DNA from: CAWGAJ01 sp963820545 | GTDB lineage: Bacteria; Planctomycetota; Planctomycetia; Pirellulales; Thermoguttaceae | Direction: 5' to 3' | Length of the DNA: 64,000 nucleotides | Assembly: GCA_963820545.1 (NCBI GenBank) | Contig: CAWGAJ010000002.1 | Coordinates: 62,001 to 126,000 of the forward strand | In this document: piece by piece, positions 43,826 through 54,243 of the stretch | Numbering within the stretch: position 1 is the stretch's first letter | How the letters are laid out: every line of letters starts with the position of its first letter | Translations under genes and position numbers: made by a program | Notes under the pieces: generated by a model | Told to the model about the DNA's origin: nothing | The model's database searches: none | Seen by the model: only the letters and a program-made list of their open reading frames with translations

Positions 43826-46800
43826 ATGGCTACTGATGCCAGAATGGCAAGTAAACAGCGCTATCAGGATCAGCAATTCCACGGTGAATCTCCACGGCCG
43901 GAACCCAAGCGCAGGCATTGGTTTTTGCGACTGGGTTTCTTACTCTTTTTGCTGGCGGCGTTATTTTGGTTCACTCCGGTTATTATTTGCAAAACGCCGC
44001 TGCTGGGCTGGATTGTTCAAAAAGCTTCGGGCAATTTAAAAGGCACGATTTCGATTCGCTCGGCATCGCTGGGATGGCTTTCGCCGATTGCCATAGGCGG
44101 GATCGAGGTCCGTGACGAGGAGAATAACGCGCTGCTGTCGGCGGCCGCGATTTCCAGCGATAAAACCCTGCTGCAACTGCTCCGCAATTACACCGATCTG
44201 GGCCGATTCCGCATCGAAAGACCCACAATTTCGCTCGTGCTGCGCAAGGACGGCAGCAACGTGGAAGATTTGCTAGCGAATTTCCAAAGCAAAACTGAAG
44301 AAAAGAGGCCCACGAAGATGTCGCTTGAGTTGGCAGTGGTCGACGGCACGCTCAAAATCATCGACCAGGCGGCCAACCAGAGTTGGCAATTCGAGAAGCT
44401 TAATTTGATCCTCGACATGCCGGCCGACGATATTCAACCCATGACGCTGAAGGCCTCGGCCCAACTGGCCGATTCACGGCAGCCGGGCAAACTGCTCGCC
44501 GATTTGAAGATGAAATCGTCGCCGGACAACAAGTCGAAAGATTACGGCGATTTAGTTGTGCAGTCGGAAAATCTGCCCTTGGCCGCGGTGCAATCGCTGG
44601 CCGGACGTTTTTTGGGGCCAACTAGGCTCGACGGCCGCTTGAACAGCCAAATCCACGCGGTTTGGGGCGGCGAAGGGGCCGAGGATAAAATGATTATCCA
44701 GGCTGATGTCGCTACAGAGCAGTTTGTCTTTGCCTCGCCCCTGCTGGGCAGCGACGTGGTGCAATTGCCGCAAGTGCATGCCCTCGGACAAGTAACCAAG
44801 TCGGCTAATCGGCTGGATATTGAAAAAACCGCGCTCCAGTGCGATTTGGGCAATCTTACCCTGTCGAGCGGCATGACGTGGGAAGATCGAGGCAAGGGCC
44901 TCTCAGCGGCTTCGCTCTTGCGGCAACGCCATGAGATTGCCGGTCGCGTGGATCTTGCCCGGCTGGCGGCGATGCTCCCCAATACGCTCCACATCCGCAA
45001 AGAAACACAAATTACCTCCGGCCAGGTGCAACTGGCTTTTTCCAGCCAGGCGCGGACAAGTGCCGACGGTCAAAGCAACATGGCCTGGCACGGGCAGATC
45101 GAGGCCGACAATCTCGTGGCCGTGGACAACGGTCGGCAATTCGCTTGGCAAAAGCCGATCGCGGTAACATTGGACGCCCACGATACCGCCCTGGGCCCTG
45201 TCGTGGATAGCCTGAAATGCGAATCCGAATTCCTCAAAATTCACGTCGCGGGCACGCCCGAGGATCTGGCCGCCTCGTTGAGTTTCGATCTTAAGCGGCT
45301 GGCCGATCAGTTGGGGCAGTTCGTCGAGTTGGGCAACGTGCAGCTTGCGGGCGAGGGCTGGGGCAATGTGAATTGGAAACGTAATGACCAGGAGCAATTC
45401 GATGCCGACGCCGAACTGCAACTGCACAACCTGCAAGTGGTTTTGCCCGCGAGCCAGCCGTGGCGCGAGGAAAATCTGCTTGTATATTGCACGGCAAAAG
45501 GTAAAACCGACGGGACCGCCAACACCCGGCTTGATGCCGCTGCGGTGAACGTCAAGGCCGGCGAGGATCGGCTTACGGCCCAGTTGCTCCAGCCGGTGGC
45601 CGACCTGAAACAGGGCGGTGTGTGGCCGGTGCGAGTGCTGATGCAGGGACAATTGCAATCTTGGACCGCCCGGCTGGCGACATTCTTGCCGCTTTCCGAT
45701 TGGCGTCTGGCGGGCACGGTCGAGATGGACGTACAGGCCACGGGCTCGAAAGAAGGCGTGAATATCGGCCAGGCGAAGATCAATGCCAGCCAATTCGTGT
45801 TGGCCTCGGAATATATAAATATGGAAGAACCGAAAGTGGAAATTTCAGCCGCGGGATCGTGGAATCAGCAGCAATCCCGCCTGCAACTTGCTCCCGCCGC
45901 GCTCAGCATTGCCAGTTTGACGCTCGAGGCCGACAACTTCTTGATGGCCATGCCGCAGAACGGTCCCTTTCAGCTCAGCGGCGCAATAAAATATCAGGGC
46001 GACCTGGGACGCATCAGTCAATGGTTTGTTGATCGCAAAAAACCGCCCACCTGGAACCTGGCCGGACAACTGGCGGGCAATGCAGTGTTCAAGCAGTCGG
46101 CCGGGCAGGTGCAATACGAAACCGCCGCCGAGATCAATAATTTGGCGGTGGCCGATTCCAGCGGCGGAGCTTTTCGGGAACAAGTGGTCCGAGTATCGGC
46201 AAAGGGAAATTATGAAACCAAGTCGGGCGTTCTGCGCTTGGAGCAGGCCCAAGTGGCTTCCAGCATCATTGCCGTTAGCGCCCTGGGCCAACTCGCCACA
46301 TTGCAAGACCAATCTCAGGCCAATATCGAAGGGCAAATCAGTTATGATTTGGATCGGCTTTGTGGTTTGTTGCGTCCATATTTGGGTCAAAATATCAATT
46401 TTTCGGGTCGGGGTTCAGGACCGGCATCGTGGCGCGGTCCACTGTCACTGGGTGGAGCCCGGGCCAACACCGCGATCAAATGGGACGAGGCTTATTTATA
46501 TGGATTCCGCATCGGATCCGCCGAGGTTAAGCCCACGCTGGCCGACGGAGTTGTGCAGATCGAACCCATGGAGCTGTCGGTAAGTCAAGGGAAAGTGTTC
46601 TTGGCGCCTAAGGTGCGCCTGGCGGCCCAGCCCATGGATTTCACTCTGCCTGCCGGTCCCTTGGCGCAACGAGTGCAAATCGACCCGCACATGTGCTCAG
46701 CCCTGCTGAAATACATCGCGCCGGTGTTGGCCGAAGTAACCTCGGTGCAAGGGGCCTTTTCCATCGAGTTGGATGGCTGCCGGCTGCCGCTTAACGATCC

Positions 46801-47268
46801 GGCCAAAGGCGAACTGGCCGGGCGATTTATAATCCATTCGATTGAAGTTGGGCCCGGTCCCCTGATCCGCGAACTGGCCATCCTCCTGGGCGCGAAATGC
46901 CGGCAAAACTCCGCGCCGAATCGGTGGTGCCCTTTAAGATGGTCGACGGCCGGGTGTATCATCAGGGATTGGAACTTATCTTCCCTGATTTCACCATTCG
47001 CACCTACGGATCGGTGGGCTTTGATCAGACAATGGCTGTGATGACCGAAATGCCCGTACCGCCCAAATGGCTGGAAAATAATCCGCTGGCGCCGGGCCTG
47101 CGAAATCAAACCATTCGCATCCCGCTGGCCGGCACGCTGCAAAAACCGCAACTCGACCGGGCAACAATGGATCAGCTCAGCCGGCAATTTATCCGTAATG
47201 CCGCGAAAAACATGCTGGAAGATGGCTTGAATAAAGGTCTGGATCAACTGTTCCAACAGCGAAAGTAA
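43826..47268 (+). CDS. Large AsmA-like envelope protein, frameshifted near 46890
   Basis: About 1,147 residues after repair. The ATG follows AGGAGGTGCGAA. An N-terminal anchor helix (LRLGFLLFLLAALFWFTPVI, residues about 33-52) is followed by a long beta-rich body typical of AsmA/TamB-type bridge proteins: GNLKGTISIRSASLGWLSP, repeated strands such as QSWQFEKLNLILDMPADD, and many amphipathic turns. The end (VVPFKMVDGRVYHQGLELIF, then IRIPLAGTLQKPQLDRATM) is the conserved C-terminus. The frame breaks at 46888-46894 (TGGGCGCGAAA); one added G gives LLGREMPAKLRAESV. Such proteins move lipids across the periplasm. Confidence 0.8.
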
Positions 47269-47405
47269 GCATAAAAAAGGGGCACAGGGCCAGGGAAGAG
47301 TAGATAGTAGATAGTAAATGGATATAAGTGCTCAGTTTTCAGTATTTAGTATTCATCCTTCATCCCTCATCCTTCATCCTTTTATTCTAATCTCCAAGTC
47401 CTGTT
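47269..47405. repeat. Word block before the MBL gene
   Basis: AGTAGATAGTAGATAGTAAA (47299-47318) and CATCCTTCATCCCTCATCC (47353-47371) are degenerate seven-base words on opposite strands. TCAGTATTTAGTATT is of the same kind. No gene is seen. Confidence 0.55.
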
Positions 47406-48146
47406 ATGAAACTCATTCTCCTGGGCACGTCCGGCTATCATCCCAGCGATCGGCGCCATACGCCGTGTATGCTTTTTCCGCAGTGCGGGGTGGTTTTGGA
47501 TGCCGGAACCGGGATGTATCGGCTGGGGGATTACTTGCAGACCGAGGAAGTGGATATTTTTCTGACCCACGCCCATTTGGATCACGTTGTTGGATTGACA
47601 TATCTGTTTAGCGTGATGTGGATTCATCCGCTGCGTCGCGTAACTGTGCATGGACAAGCCGAGAAACTATCGTCGATCGAGCGGCATCTTTTTTCCGCGG
47701 ACTTGTTTCCTAACCTGCCGCCCTGCGAATTCCGCCCGCTAAGTGATGTAACGCCGTTGGCTGCAGGCGGTCAATTGACGCATTTTTCTCTTGTCCATCC
47801 GGGCGGGGCATTGGGCTTTCGTCTGGACTGGCCCGGCCACAGCATGGCCTACGTTACCGACACCACTGCCGCAGCGGATGCCGCATACGTGGAAAAAATC
47901 CGCGGTGTGGATCTCTTGGTTCATGAATGTTATTTTCCGGATACTTATGCTGAATTGGCTATGAAATACGGTCACAGTTGCACCACCCCGGTGGTTGAAG
48001 TCGCCCGAAAAGCCCGTGTGGGCCGATTGATTCTTACGCATATTAACCCGCTTGCCTCTGCCGAGCAGGCGCTGGACCTCGCCGCTGCCCAAAAAATCTT
48101 TCCACATACTCAAATAGGCGAGGATCTAATGGAAGTGGACTTTTGA
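47406..48146 (+). CDS. MBL-fold metallohydrolase (RNase Z-like)
   Basis: A 246-residue protein. The metal-binding signature LTHAHLDHVVGL (HxHxDH, about residues 54-65) is complete. Other zinc ligands are FSLVHPGGALGFRLDW (about 122-137), YVTDTT (about 145) and LVHECYF (about 163), with a final His in ILTHINP (about 214). The LLGTSGYHPSDRRHTPC start with GTGMYRLG is like RNase Z/ElaC-type proteins. The substrate may be tRNA 3' ends or a small cyclic phosphodiester. It lies between the AsmA-like gene and nadB. Confidence 0.82.
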   Translation: MKLILLGTSGYHPSDRRHTPCMLFPQCGVVLDAGTGMYRLGDYLQTEEVDIFLTHAHLDHVVGLTYLFSVMWIHPLRRVTVHGQAEKLSSIERHLFSADLFPNLPPCEFRPLSDVTPLAAGGQLTHFSLVHPGGALGFRLDWPGHSMAYVTDTTAAADAAYVEKIRGVDLLVHECYFPDTYAELAMKYGHSCTTPVVEVARKARVGRLILTHINPLASAEQALDLAAAQKIFPHTQIGEDLMEVDF

Positions 48147-48434
48147 GTGTAGGGCTGAAAAGCAAGGTCTCTTGCCGGCAGAAAGCCGCCACCAGGGCAT
48201 TTCTTATATCCTTGGTTTGTAGGATGGTTTTAAAAACCGTCCTACAGTGCACAATTATTATCTGAATATGCGCTGGCGGGACGCCAGTGGCACACGATGG
48301 CTGATATGATAGAATGATCAGTCCTGGGGATATTGAAACCAGCGTAGGACGGTTTTAAAAACCGTCCTACAGAAATTCGCGGCACGAGTGCCGCGTTTTA
48401 ACATTTTTTTATCCACAATCCACTCTCCACTAAA
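48147..48434. repeat. Two perfect GTAGGACGG palindromes and related hairpins
   Basis: GTAGGACGGTTTT and AAAACCGTCCTAC (48344-48370) form a perfect 27-base palindrome. A second copy with one change is at 48219-48245. Between them, GCGCTGGCGGGACGCCAGTG (48270-48289) is another palindrome, and GCGGCACGAGTGCCGC (48380-48395) a fourth. The spacer ends in ATCCACTCTCCACT words. No gene is present. Confidence 0.75.
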
Positions 48435-50048
48435 ATGCCCAGCCCTAATCCCCGCTATCTCGTGCCGTTCCATCCCAAGGGCGTGCCGCACTTTTTCGCC
48501 GACGTGCTGGTGATCGGCAGCGGATTGGCGGGATTGCGCGGCGCTCAGCATCGATCCTCGATTGTCGGTGGTGATCATCACCAAGGACTCCATTGACCAA
48601 TCCAGCAGCAGTTACGCGCAAGGGGGCATAGCCAGCGTGTTCGATCCGCGCGACCGCATCGCAGACCACGTGGAGGATACCATGCAGGCCGGGGGCTCGC
48701 TGTGTGATCGGGTCGTGGTGGAGCGCGTGGTGGGCGAGGCTCCCCAGCGAATCCAGGAATTGATCGACTGGGGAGTGCAATTCGACCATCAAGGCGATCG
48801 GCTGGCCTTGGCCCGCGAAGGCGGACACAGCCACGACCGCATTGTTCATGCCTTGGGCGACGCCACGGGCAAAGAGACCATGCGCGTGGTAATCGGCCGC
48901 GTGAAAGAATTTAGCAACGTGAAGATTTGGGAAAATACATTCACCCTCGATCTGCTCACCCATCAAGGGGCTTGCCACGGGGCGTTGGTCTGGAACCAGC
49001 GGCACGGCAAAACCATGGTCTGGGCAAAGCAGACCATCTTGGCCAGCGGCGGGGCAGGCCAATTATATCGCGAGACTACTAATCCCGAAGTCGTCACCGG
49101 CGACGGCATGGCCATGGCCTATCGCGCCGGGGCCGAACTGTGCGACCTGGAGTTCATGCAGTTCCATCCCACGGTTTTGTACATCGCCGGCGGCAGCCGG
49201 CATTTGATCAGCGAAGCCGTGCGCGGCGCCGGGGCTTGGCTGGTGGACCGCCACGGGAACCGCTTTATGACCGACTACGATGCCCGCGGCGAACTGGCCC
49301 CACGCGACGTGGTCAGCCTGGCCATCGTCAGCCAGATGGAAAAAACCAAGCATCCCCACGTTTATCTCGACCTGGCGCATCTCGATCCGCAGTGGATTCG
49401 CCAGCGGTTTCCCGGCATTGCCGCCGTGTGTGCCGAATTCGATTTGGATATCACGCGCGATCGCATTCCCGTCCGGCCCGGGGCGCATTACATGATGGGC
49501 GGGGTTACCGTGGATATTAATGGCCGCACCAGCTTGCCCGGTCTGTGGGCCGCGGGCGAAGTCGTCTCCAGCGGGCTGCACGGCGCCAATCGGCTGGCCT
49601 CGAACAGTCTCATGGAAGCGCTGGTTTACGGCGCTCATGCGGGCGAGGGCGCGTCGCAGGCGGCCGCCGCGATGCTCGATTCTTTCCAGGCACTGGTGGT
49701 GGAAAATCCCCAGGTCGAGCCGTCCGCCGAGCCCTTGAATCTGGCCGATATCCGCAACTCGCTAAAGAGTCTGATGTGGCGCGACGTGGGCGTGCGCCGC
49801 GATGCCGAGGGGCTGACCGACGCCAGGGAAAACATCAATCACTGGTGCCGCTACGTCCTCCGCGGCAATTCTCCGCTCCGGTCGGCTGGGAACTGCAAAA
49901 CATGCTTTGTGTGGCGCGGTTGATGATCGAGGCGGCCGCGCGCCGCCAGGAAAGCCGCGGCGCGCATTACCGCATCGACTTTCCTCACGCTGACAGCGAG
50001 CATTGGAACAGCCACATCACCTTCCACCGCGAAGAACACGGCAAATAA
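48435..50048 (+). CDS. nadB: L-aspartate oxidase, two frameshifts
   Basis: An FAD enzyme, about 538 residues, that oxidises aspartate to iminoaspartate for NAD synthesis. It opens at the ATG at 48435 with ADVLVIGSGLAGLR, the FAD-binding loop. The frame then breaks at 48537-48543 (CGCGGCGCTC, two bases short). The middle has SSSSYAQGGIASVFDPRDRI, EGGHSHDRIVHALGDATGKE and a Gly-rich DYDARGELAPRDVVSLAIV, and near the end GLHGANRLASNSLMEALVYG. The frame breaks again at 49858-49864 (CTCCGCGG, one C short), after which LQNMLCVARLMIEAAARRQE continues to the stop. nadA and nadC are not in the window. Confidence 0.9.
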
Positions 50049-50104
50049 TGCGATAAATGCCAACCAGCTTTGCAGCATTACTATTCCCGTTAGGAGCCGC
50101 AATC

Positions 50105-51139
50105 ATGAATATTAAATCTATCCTGCGTATCTCATGGATTGTTCTCTGGCTGGCCGGATCGGTATTGAGCCAGGAAGTCCGGTATGTGATTCATATAAGT
50201 GTGGACGGCGGCGGATCGAGTTACATTCAGCATCTCATGAACGCCGAAAAACTGCCCAACTTCAAGTGCTTTCAGACACAAGGCGCCTGCACTTTCAATG
50301 CCCGCACCGACTATGATTACACCATTACGCTGCCCGACCACACCACTCAGCTTACAGGCCGAGCAGTTCTCGGCGTCGCTGGGCATAACTGGACCACAAA
50401 TACCAATCCTGCGTCGGGTCAGACCATCCATAGCAATAAAGGCTCCTACGTCGCCAGCGTGTTCGATGTCGTACACGACAACGGTCTGCGCACTGCCATG
50501 TACTCGGGCAAGACCAAATTCAGCCTGTACGATATCTCATACGATGCCGCCCACGGTGCGGCGGATACGATCGGCGTTGATAACGGGCGCGACAAAATCG
50601 ATACCTTTGTCTACAATAAGAATTCTGCGGCCCTGACCGCAACTTTTATCGCCGACATGCAATCTAATCCATTTAATTTTGCTTTTATCCACTACGCCGA
50701 TCCCGATGTGGCCGGACACGGCAGCGGTTGGGGCAGCGCCGAATACAATAACACTTTGATCGCGATCGACGGTTACCTGGGCCGGATTTTCAACTTGGTG
50801 TCGTGCAACGAAACTTTGAAAGCTAAAACGTTCATTGTGTTGACCTCTGATCATGGGGGATCCGGAATAAGTCACTCCGATGCCGCCGATCCGCTGAACT
50901 ACACTATTCCGTTGCTGGTCTGGGGGCCGGGCGTTGCAGCCGGGGCGGATCTGTATGCCCTGAACACTACCACCCGGCTGAATCCCGGCACTGGCCGGCC
51001 CGACTACTCCGCGCCGATACAGCCCATCCGCAATGGCGACGCCGCGAACCTGGAACTAAAATTACTGGGGCTTGAACCCGTGCCGGGATCCACGATTAAT
51101 TCCGCACAGAACCTGTCCCCTTTTGTTAGGCGGCCCTAA
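50105..51139 (+). CDS. Exported alkaline phosphatase-fold phosphodiesterase-like protein
   Basis: 344 residues, starting at the ATG at 50105 with GGAG eight bases upstream. A signal peptide (ILRISWIVLWLAGSVLSQ) is followed by an alkaline-phosphatase superfamily domain. Seen are HISVDGGGSSYIQHLM with the first metal Asp, TITLPDHTTQLTGRAV with the catalytic Thr in LPDHT, FAFIHYADPDVAGHGSGWG with a metal Asp and His, and VLTSDHGGSGISH with DH. These fit type I phosphodiesterase/nucleotide pyrophosphatase enzymes. The substrate is unknown. Some planctomycete relatives carry a PEP-CTERM; this one ends without it. Confidence 0.75.
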   Translation: MNIKSILRISWIVLWLAGSVLSQEVRYVIHISVDGGGSSYIQHLMNAEKLPNFKCFQTQGACTFNARTDYDYTITLPDHTTQLTGRAVLGVAGHNWTTNTNPASGQTIHSNKGSYVASVFDVVHDNGLRTAMYSGKTKFSLYDISYDAAHGAADTIGVDNGRDKIDTFVYNKNSAALTATFIADMQSNPFNFAFIHYADPDVAGHGSGWGSAEYNNTLIAIDGYLGRIFNLVSCNETLKAKTFIVLTSDHGGSGISHSDAADPLNYTIPLLVWGPGVAAGADLYALNTTTRLNPGTGRPDYSAPIQPIRNGDAANLELKLLGLEPVPGSTINSAQNLSPFVRRP

Positions 51140-51311
51140 AGCATAATCTACAATGTCGAGGATCTTGCAATCGCAACCGCGACCGGCGGTCGCGGCTTTA
51201 TGGTTCTGCAATTTGAAATTTGCATTAGGCAATTTTCAATTTGCTATCTTGCATTCCTCTCGGCAGGAGTGCCGTGGCTAAACAAGATTCTCTGTCCGCT
51301 GTCCCCTCTTC
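51140..51311. repeat. CCGCGACCGGCGGTCGCGG palindrome and AT-rich spacer
   Basis: AACCGCGACCGGCGGTCGCGG (51176-51196) is a strong palindrome, with CTTTAT on its downstream side. The position suits transcription ends of the two convergent genes. Short ATTTGAAATTTGC words follow. No gene. Confidence 0.55.
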
Positions 51312-52298
51312 TCACACCGTCAGTACGATCTTGCCGGTAAGCGTGCCGGCGTGGCGGAGGGTGTTGTCTTCTTGCAGGCGGTGTGCCTCGGCGGCTTTGG
51401 CCAGGGGCAGGGTGCGGCCGATGAGCGGTCGTAATCGGCCCTGGGCCATCCAGCGGTTGATCTCCGCGGCCGACTTGCGTTGTTCCTCGGCCGGCGCATT
51501 GAACATGGCGAATCCCAAGAGCGAGCAGTCTTTCAGATAGAAGGGACCGACCGGAAAGGGCGGACGTGAATCGCGGCCTGCCATGACGATAATCCGCCCG
51601 CGCAGGGCCATCTGTCTGACGGCCATGTCGAAATCTTGTTCCCGCAACGTTTCCCACCACACATCCACCGGGCCGAACTTGCTCAAGGCGGCTTCCACGT
51701 CGGTGGTTTTATAGTTGACCGCCACATGTGCGCCAAGCTGGCGGCAGATCTGCACCTTTTCATTGCTGCCGGCAGTGGCGAATATTTTTGCGCCGATGGC
51801 TCTGGCCATTTGAATCACGCACGATCCCGCCCCGCCCGTGCCCCCGTGGACGAACACTTTTTCTCCCATCTTCAGATTGGCCACGCGGAAACAGCCCAGA
51901 TGTGCCGTCAGTCCCACCAGGGCAATGGCTGCCGCGTTGGCGTCAGACACTTCCTCGGGCGTGGCATAAAGCCAACATTCATCGACCGCGGCGAATTCCG
52001 CGAAAGTTCCTTGCCGGCCTAATAATCCCTGATTGCTGCCCCAGACCCGATCACCCCGTTTGAATTTAGTGGCTTCCGGTCCGACCGCCTCGACGACTCC
52101 GGCCAAGTCGCAGCCCACGATGAACTTTTCCGGTATGTCCATCTGATATATTCCTGCGCGAATGTAAGTATCCACGGGATTTACAGCCACGGCTTTCACC
52201 TTGACTAACACCTGTGAGCCGATCGGTTTCGGCTTGGGCAAACTGCCGAAGACGATATTCTCCGGGGGACCGACTTTTTCGATGTAAGCGGCTTTCAT
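51312..52298 (-). CDS. Zinc-independent quinone oxidoreductase (MDR family)
   Basis: A 328-residue medium-chain dehydrogenase/reductase, Qor-like. The ATG at 52298 is preceded by AAGGGG at about 8 bases. It reads MKAAYIEKVGPPENI, then GCDLAGVVEAVGPEATKFK, KRGDRVWGS, and a Rossmann segment FVHGGTGGAGSCVIQMARAI (about 145-163) with GxxGxxG, for NADPH. The structural and catalytic zinc ligands of true alcohol dehydrogenases are absent, which points to NADPH:quinone or enone reductase. It is transcribed towards the phosphodiesterase gene. Confidence 0.85.
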   Translation of the reverse strand: MKAAYIEKVGPPENIVFGSLPKPKPIGSQVLVKVKAVAVNPVDTYIRAGIYQMDIPEKFIVGCDLAGVVEAVGPEATKFKRGDRVWGSNQGLLGRQGTFAEFAAVDECWLYATPEEVSDANAAAIALVGLTAHLGCFRVANLKMGEKVFVHGGTGGAGSCVIQMARAIGAKIFATAGSNEKVQICRQLGAHVAVNYKTTDVEAALSKFGPVDVWWETLREQDFDMAVRQMALRGRIIVMAGRDSRPPFPVGPFYLKDCSLLGFAMFNAPAEEQRKSAAEINRWMAQGRLRPLIGRTLPLAKAAEAHRLQEDNTLRHAGTLTGKIVLTV

Positions 52299-53059
52299 GT
52301 CAGGCCCCTTTGCCACGGAATAGCAACACGCGATGCTTGATCAATGCCTGTTTTGATAAGGATCCAAACTTGTTCTAATTTTCATGTCGATACCCGTATC
52401 TTGTAGGCCGCCGCATGCGGGGTAGGCGCATAGGTACCGATTTAATCTAGCAATGATTTCGTAATTTTATGAATAATTCATCTTGCTACACAAGCCAAAT
52501 AAACCCCAGAGCGGCAATTTTATAGAAAAAATATGGCAATTAAGCGGGAAGAACGCCTTTCTGCGGCGATTGCCAACGAAAGTCTGAATCTAATCCCCGC
52601 TATAGTATGTCTTTTTAGATAGTAATTCTTGTAGTTCATTATGGTGGCAAGAGACCACCGGAATGAGCCCTAAACAAGAAATTCTTGAAACCAAGCTGGG
52701 AATGTTTTTCCTTCCATTACCAAACATGCTTACTTTACTTGCCGGCATAGTTTATGGCGTCTTTTTTTCACGCTCAACCGGCAGAATCGCCAATTCTTCA
52801 GCCGCTTTCATCCGTCTAAATCACTGGCATAATCAGAAAACCGAAGAGTATCGAGAGCGCAAAAAGCCGGGGAACTCGACTTTGTCCGCATAATCCCTGC
52901 ACTCCATCTTCTGAAGCTCGTTGTATTCGGCATTCTCCGAAACTCGCTCACATTCGGCTTAGCTTGTCAGAAGTATGCTTGGTTGCAGAAAGTTGTGCCG
53001 GCGCGTCGATAGTTGTGTTGGGCAATTCAGGAATGCTTCGGCTGACGATATTTACCGCC
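52299..53059. other. Long spacer upstream of the sigma factor
   Basis: 761 bases with little content. An open frame at 52663-52893 (76 codons) has one hydrophobic stretch and a charged tail (NQKTEEYRERKKPGNS), but no ribosome site, so it is not annotated as a gene. GGTGGCAAGAGACCACC (52643-52659) is a small palindrome. A related GGTGGCAAGACACC lies at 6008. No promoter pair of good quality was found. Confidence 0.4.
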
Positions 53060-53935
53060 ATGACTAAAACCACACGACGCAGGCAAGTTGTTTCAGTACA
53101 ATCACCCCTGGAAACCTATCTGCGCGAAATCAACGAGACTTCTTTGCTTTCGTCCGAGGATGAGCATCAATTGGCCATCGCCATCGGCTCCGGCGACAAC
53201 CAAGCCCGCGACCGCATGGTCCGCGCCAATCTGCGCCTGGTGGTAAACATCGCCCGGGGCTATACCGGTAAAGGTCTCAGTCTTCAAGACCTGATCGAGG
53301 AAGGCAATCTGGGCCTGTTGCGGGCAGTGGAGGGTTTTGATCCGGCCATCGGCACTCGTTTTTCCACTTACGCCAGTTATTGGATCAAGCAATCGATCAA
53401 ACGGGCATTGATCAATTCGGCCAAAACCATCCGCATTCCCGCCTACATGGTGGAATTGCTTTCCAAATGGCGCCGGGCCAGCACGCGCTTGGCCGACGAG
53501 TTGGGTCGCACGCCGACCCCCGAGGAAGTTGCCCGGGTGCTGGGCCTGCCGCGGAAAAAACTACCCATCATCAAGAAGGCCATCCGCATTTACAACCTTA
53601 CCCCGCAGACCGATCAGGCCGATGCCGGCTGGTCGCTGGGCGAAATGATCATGGACGAACGCATGCGAACGCCCGAGGATGAACTTGTCGATAACGACGA
53701 CCTCAAGCACGTCATGCGTCAACTGGAAACCATGGACCTCCGCGAGGCCACCGTGCTGCGCATGCGTTTCGGCCTGGACGGCCATGAACCGCGCACCTTG
53801 AAGGAAATCGGCGAAACCCTGGGCCTGACCCGCGAACGCGTGCGGCAAATCGAAACCGAAGCCCTGAACAAATTGGCCGATAGTCTCAACGGCCCCGTCG
53901 AGTTCATCGACGAGGTGGAACAGGACTCATTCTAA
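53060..53935 (+). CDS. Primary-type RNA polymerase sigma factor (RpoD/SigA-like)
   Basis: A 291-residue sigma-70 factor. Seen are region 1.2 (SPLETYLREINETSLLSSED), region 2 with ANLRLVVNIARGYTGKGLSL, DLIEEGNLGLLRAVEGFDP and RFSTYASYWIKQSIKRAL, region 3 (PAYMVELLSKWRRASTRL), and region 4 with MRFGLDGHEPRTLKEIG, TLGLTRERVRQIETEALNKL. It lacks a long 1.1 region, so it may be a second RpoD-like or a group 2 factor. Two in-frame upstream starts (52964, 53033) exist; the ATG at 53060 fits best. It precedes argB. Confidence 0.9.
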   Translation: MTKTTRRRQVVSVQSPLETYLREINETSLLSSEDEHQLAIAIGSGDNQARDRMVRANLRLVVNIARGYTGKGLSLQDLIEEGNLGLLRAVEGFDPAIGTRFSTYASYWIKQSIKRALINSAKTIRIPAYMVELLSKWRRASTRLADELGRTPTPEEVARVLGLPRKKLPIIKKAIRIYNLTPQTDQADAGWSLGEMIMDERMRTPEDELVDNDDLKHVMRQLETMDLREATVLRMRFGLDGHEPRTLKEIGETLGLTRERVRQIETEALNKLADSLNGPVEFIDEVEQDSF

Positions 53936-54243
53936 ATCCCGGTCTTATGCATTGGACGAAGGCATCGGGCGATTCTATATCAATCAAACCGCGCCCCCCC
54001 TTTAAGACGGATCCGGAAAGCAGTAAGTGTCATTCAAGGTAGGGTGCGTGCTTGCACGCACGCGATATCTGTGCCACTGCTTGTCCCCAGTCGAACACTG
54101 CCTTAAATTGCCCCGTTTGCCGTTGACACTCTATGGAGCAAGATTACAATTTGGGGTTTCCCCGGTGCGGATTTTTCCTGCCCGGGGTTTGCCTTTTTTA
54201 CCCGCCTACCGATGGATGGCATCCTCGTATCAGGAGTACGCCG
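53936..54243. repeat. Spacer with GTAGGGTGCGTGC hairpin
   Basis: GTAGGGTGCGTGCTTGCACG (54041-54060), continuing CACG, is a hairpin related to GTAGGGTGCGTGAAACGCAC at 59898-59917. GTGCCACTGC occurs at 54071. Just before argB, AGGAG (54232-54236) is the ribosome site. An ATG-led frame from 54133 is the upstream extension of argB and is not favoured. Confidence 0.55.

Noticed and set aside
52663..52893. 76-codon frame before the sigma factor gene
   Set aside because: No ribosome site, no domain, no coding bias. Kept only as a note in the spacer entry.
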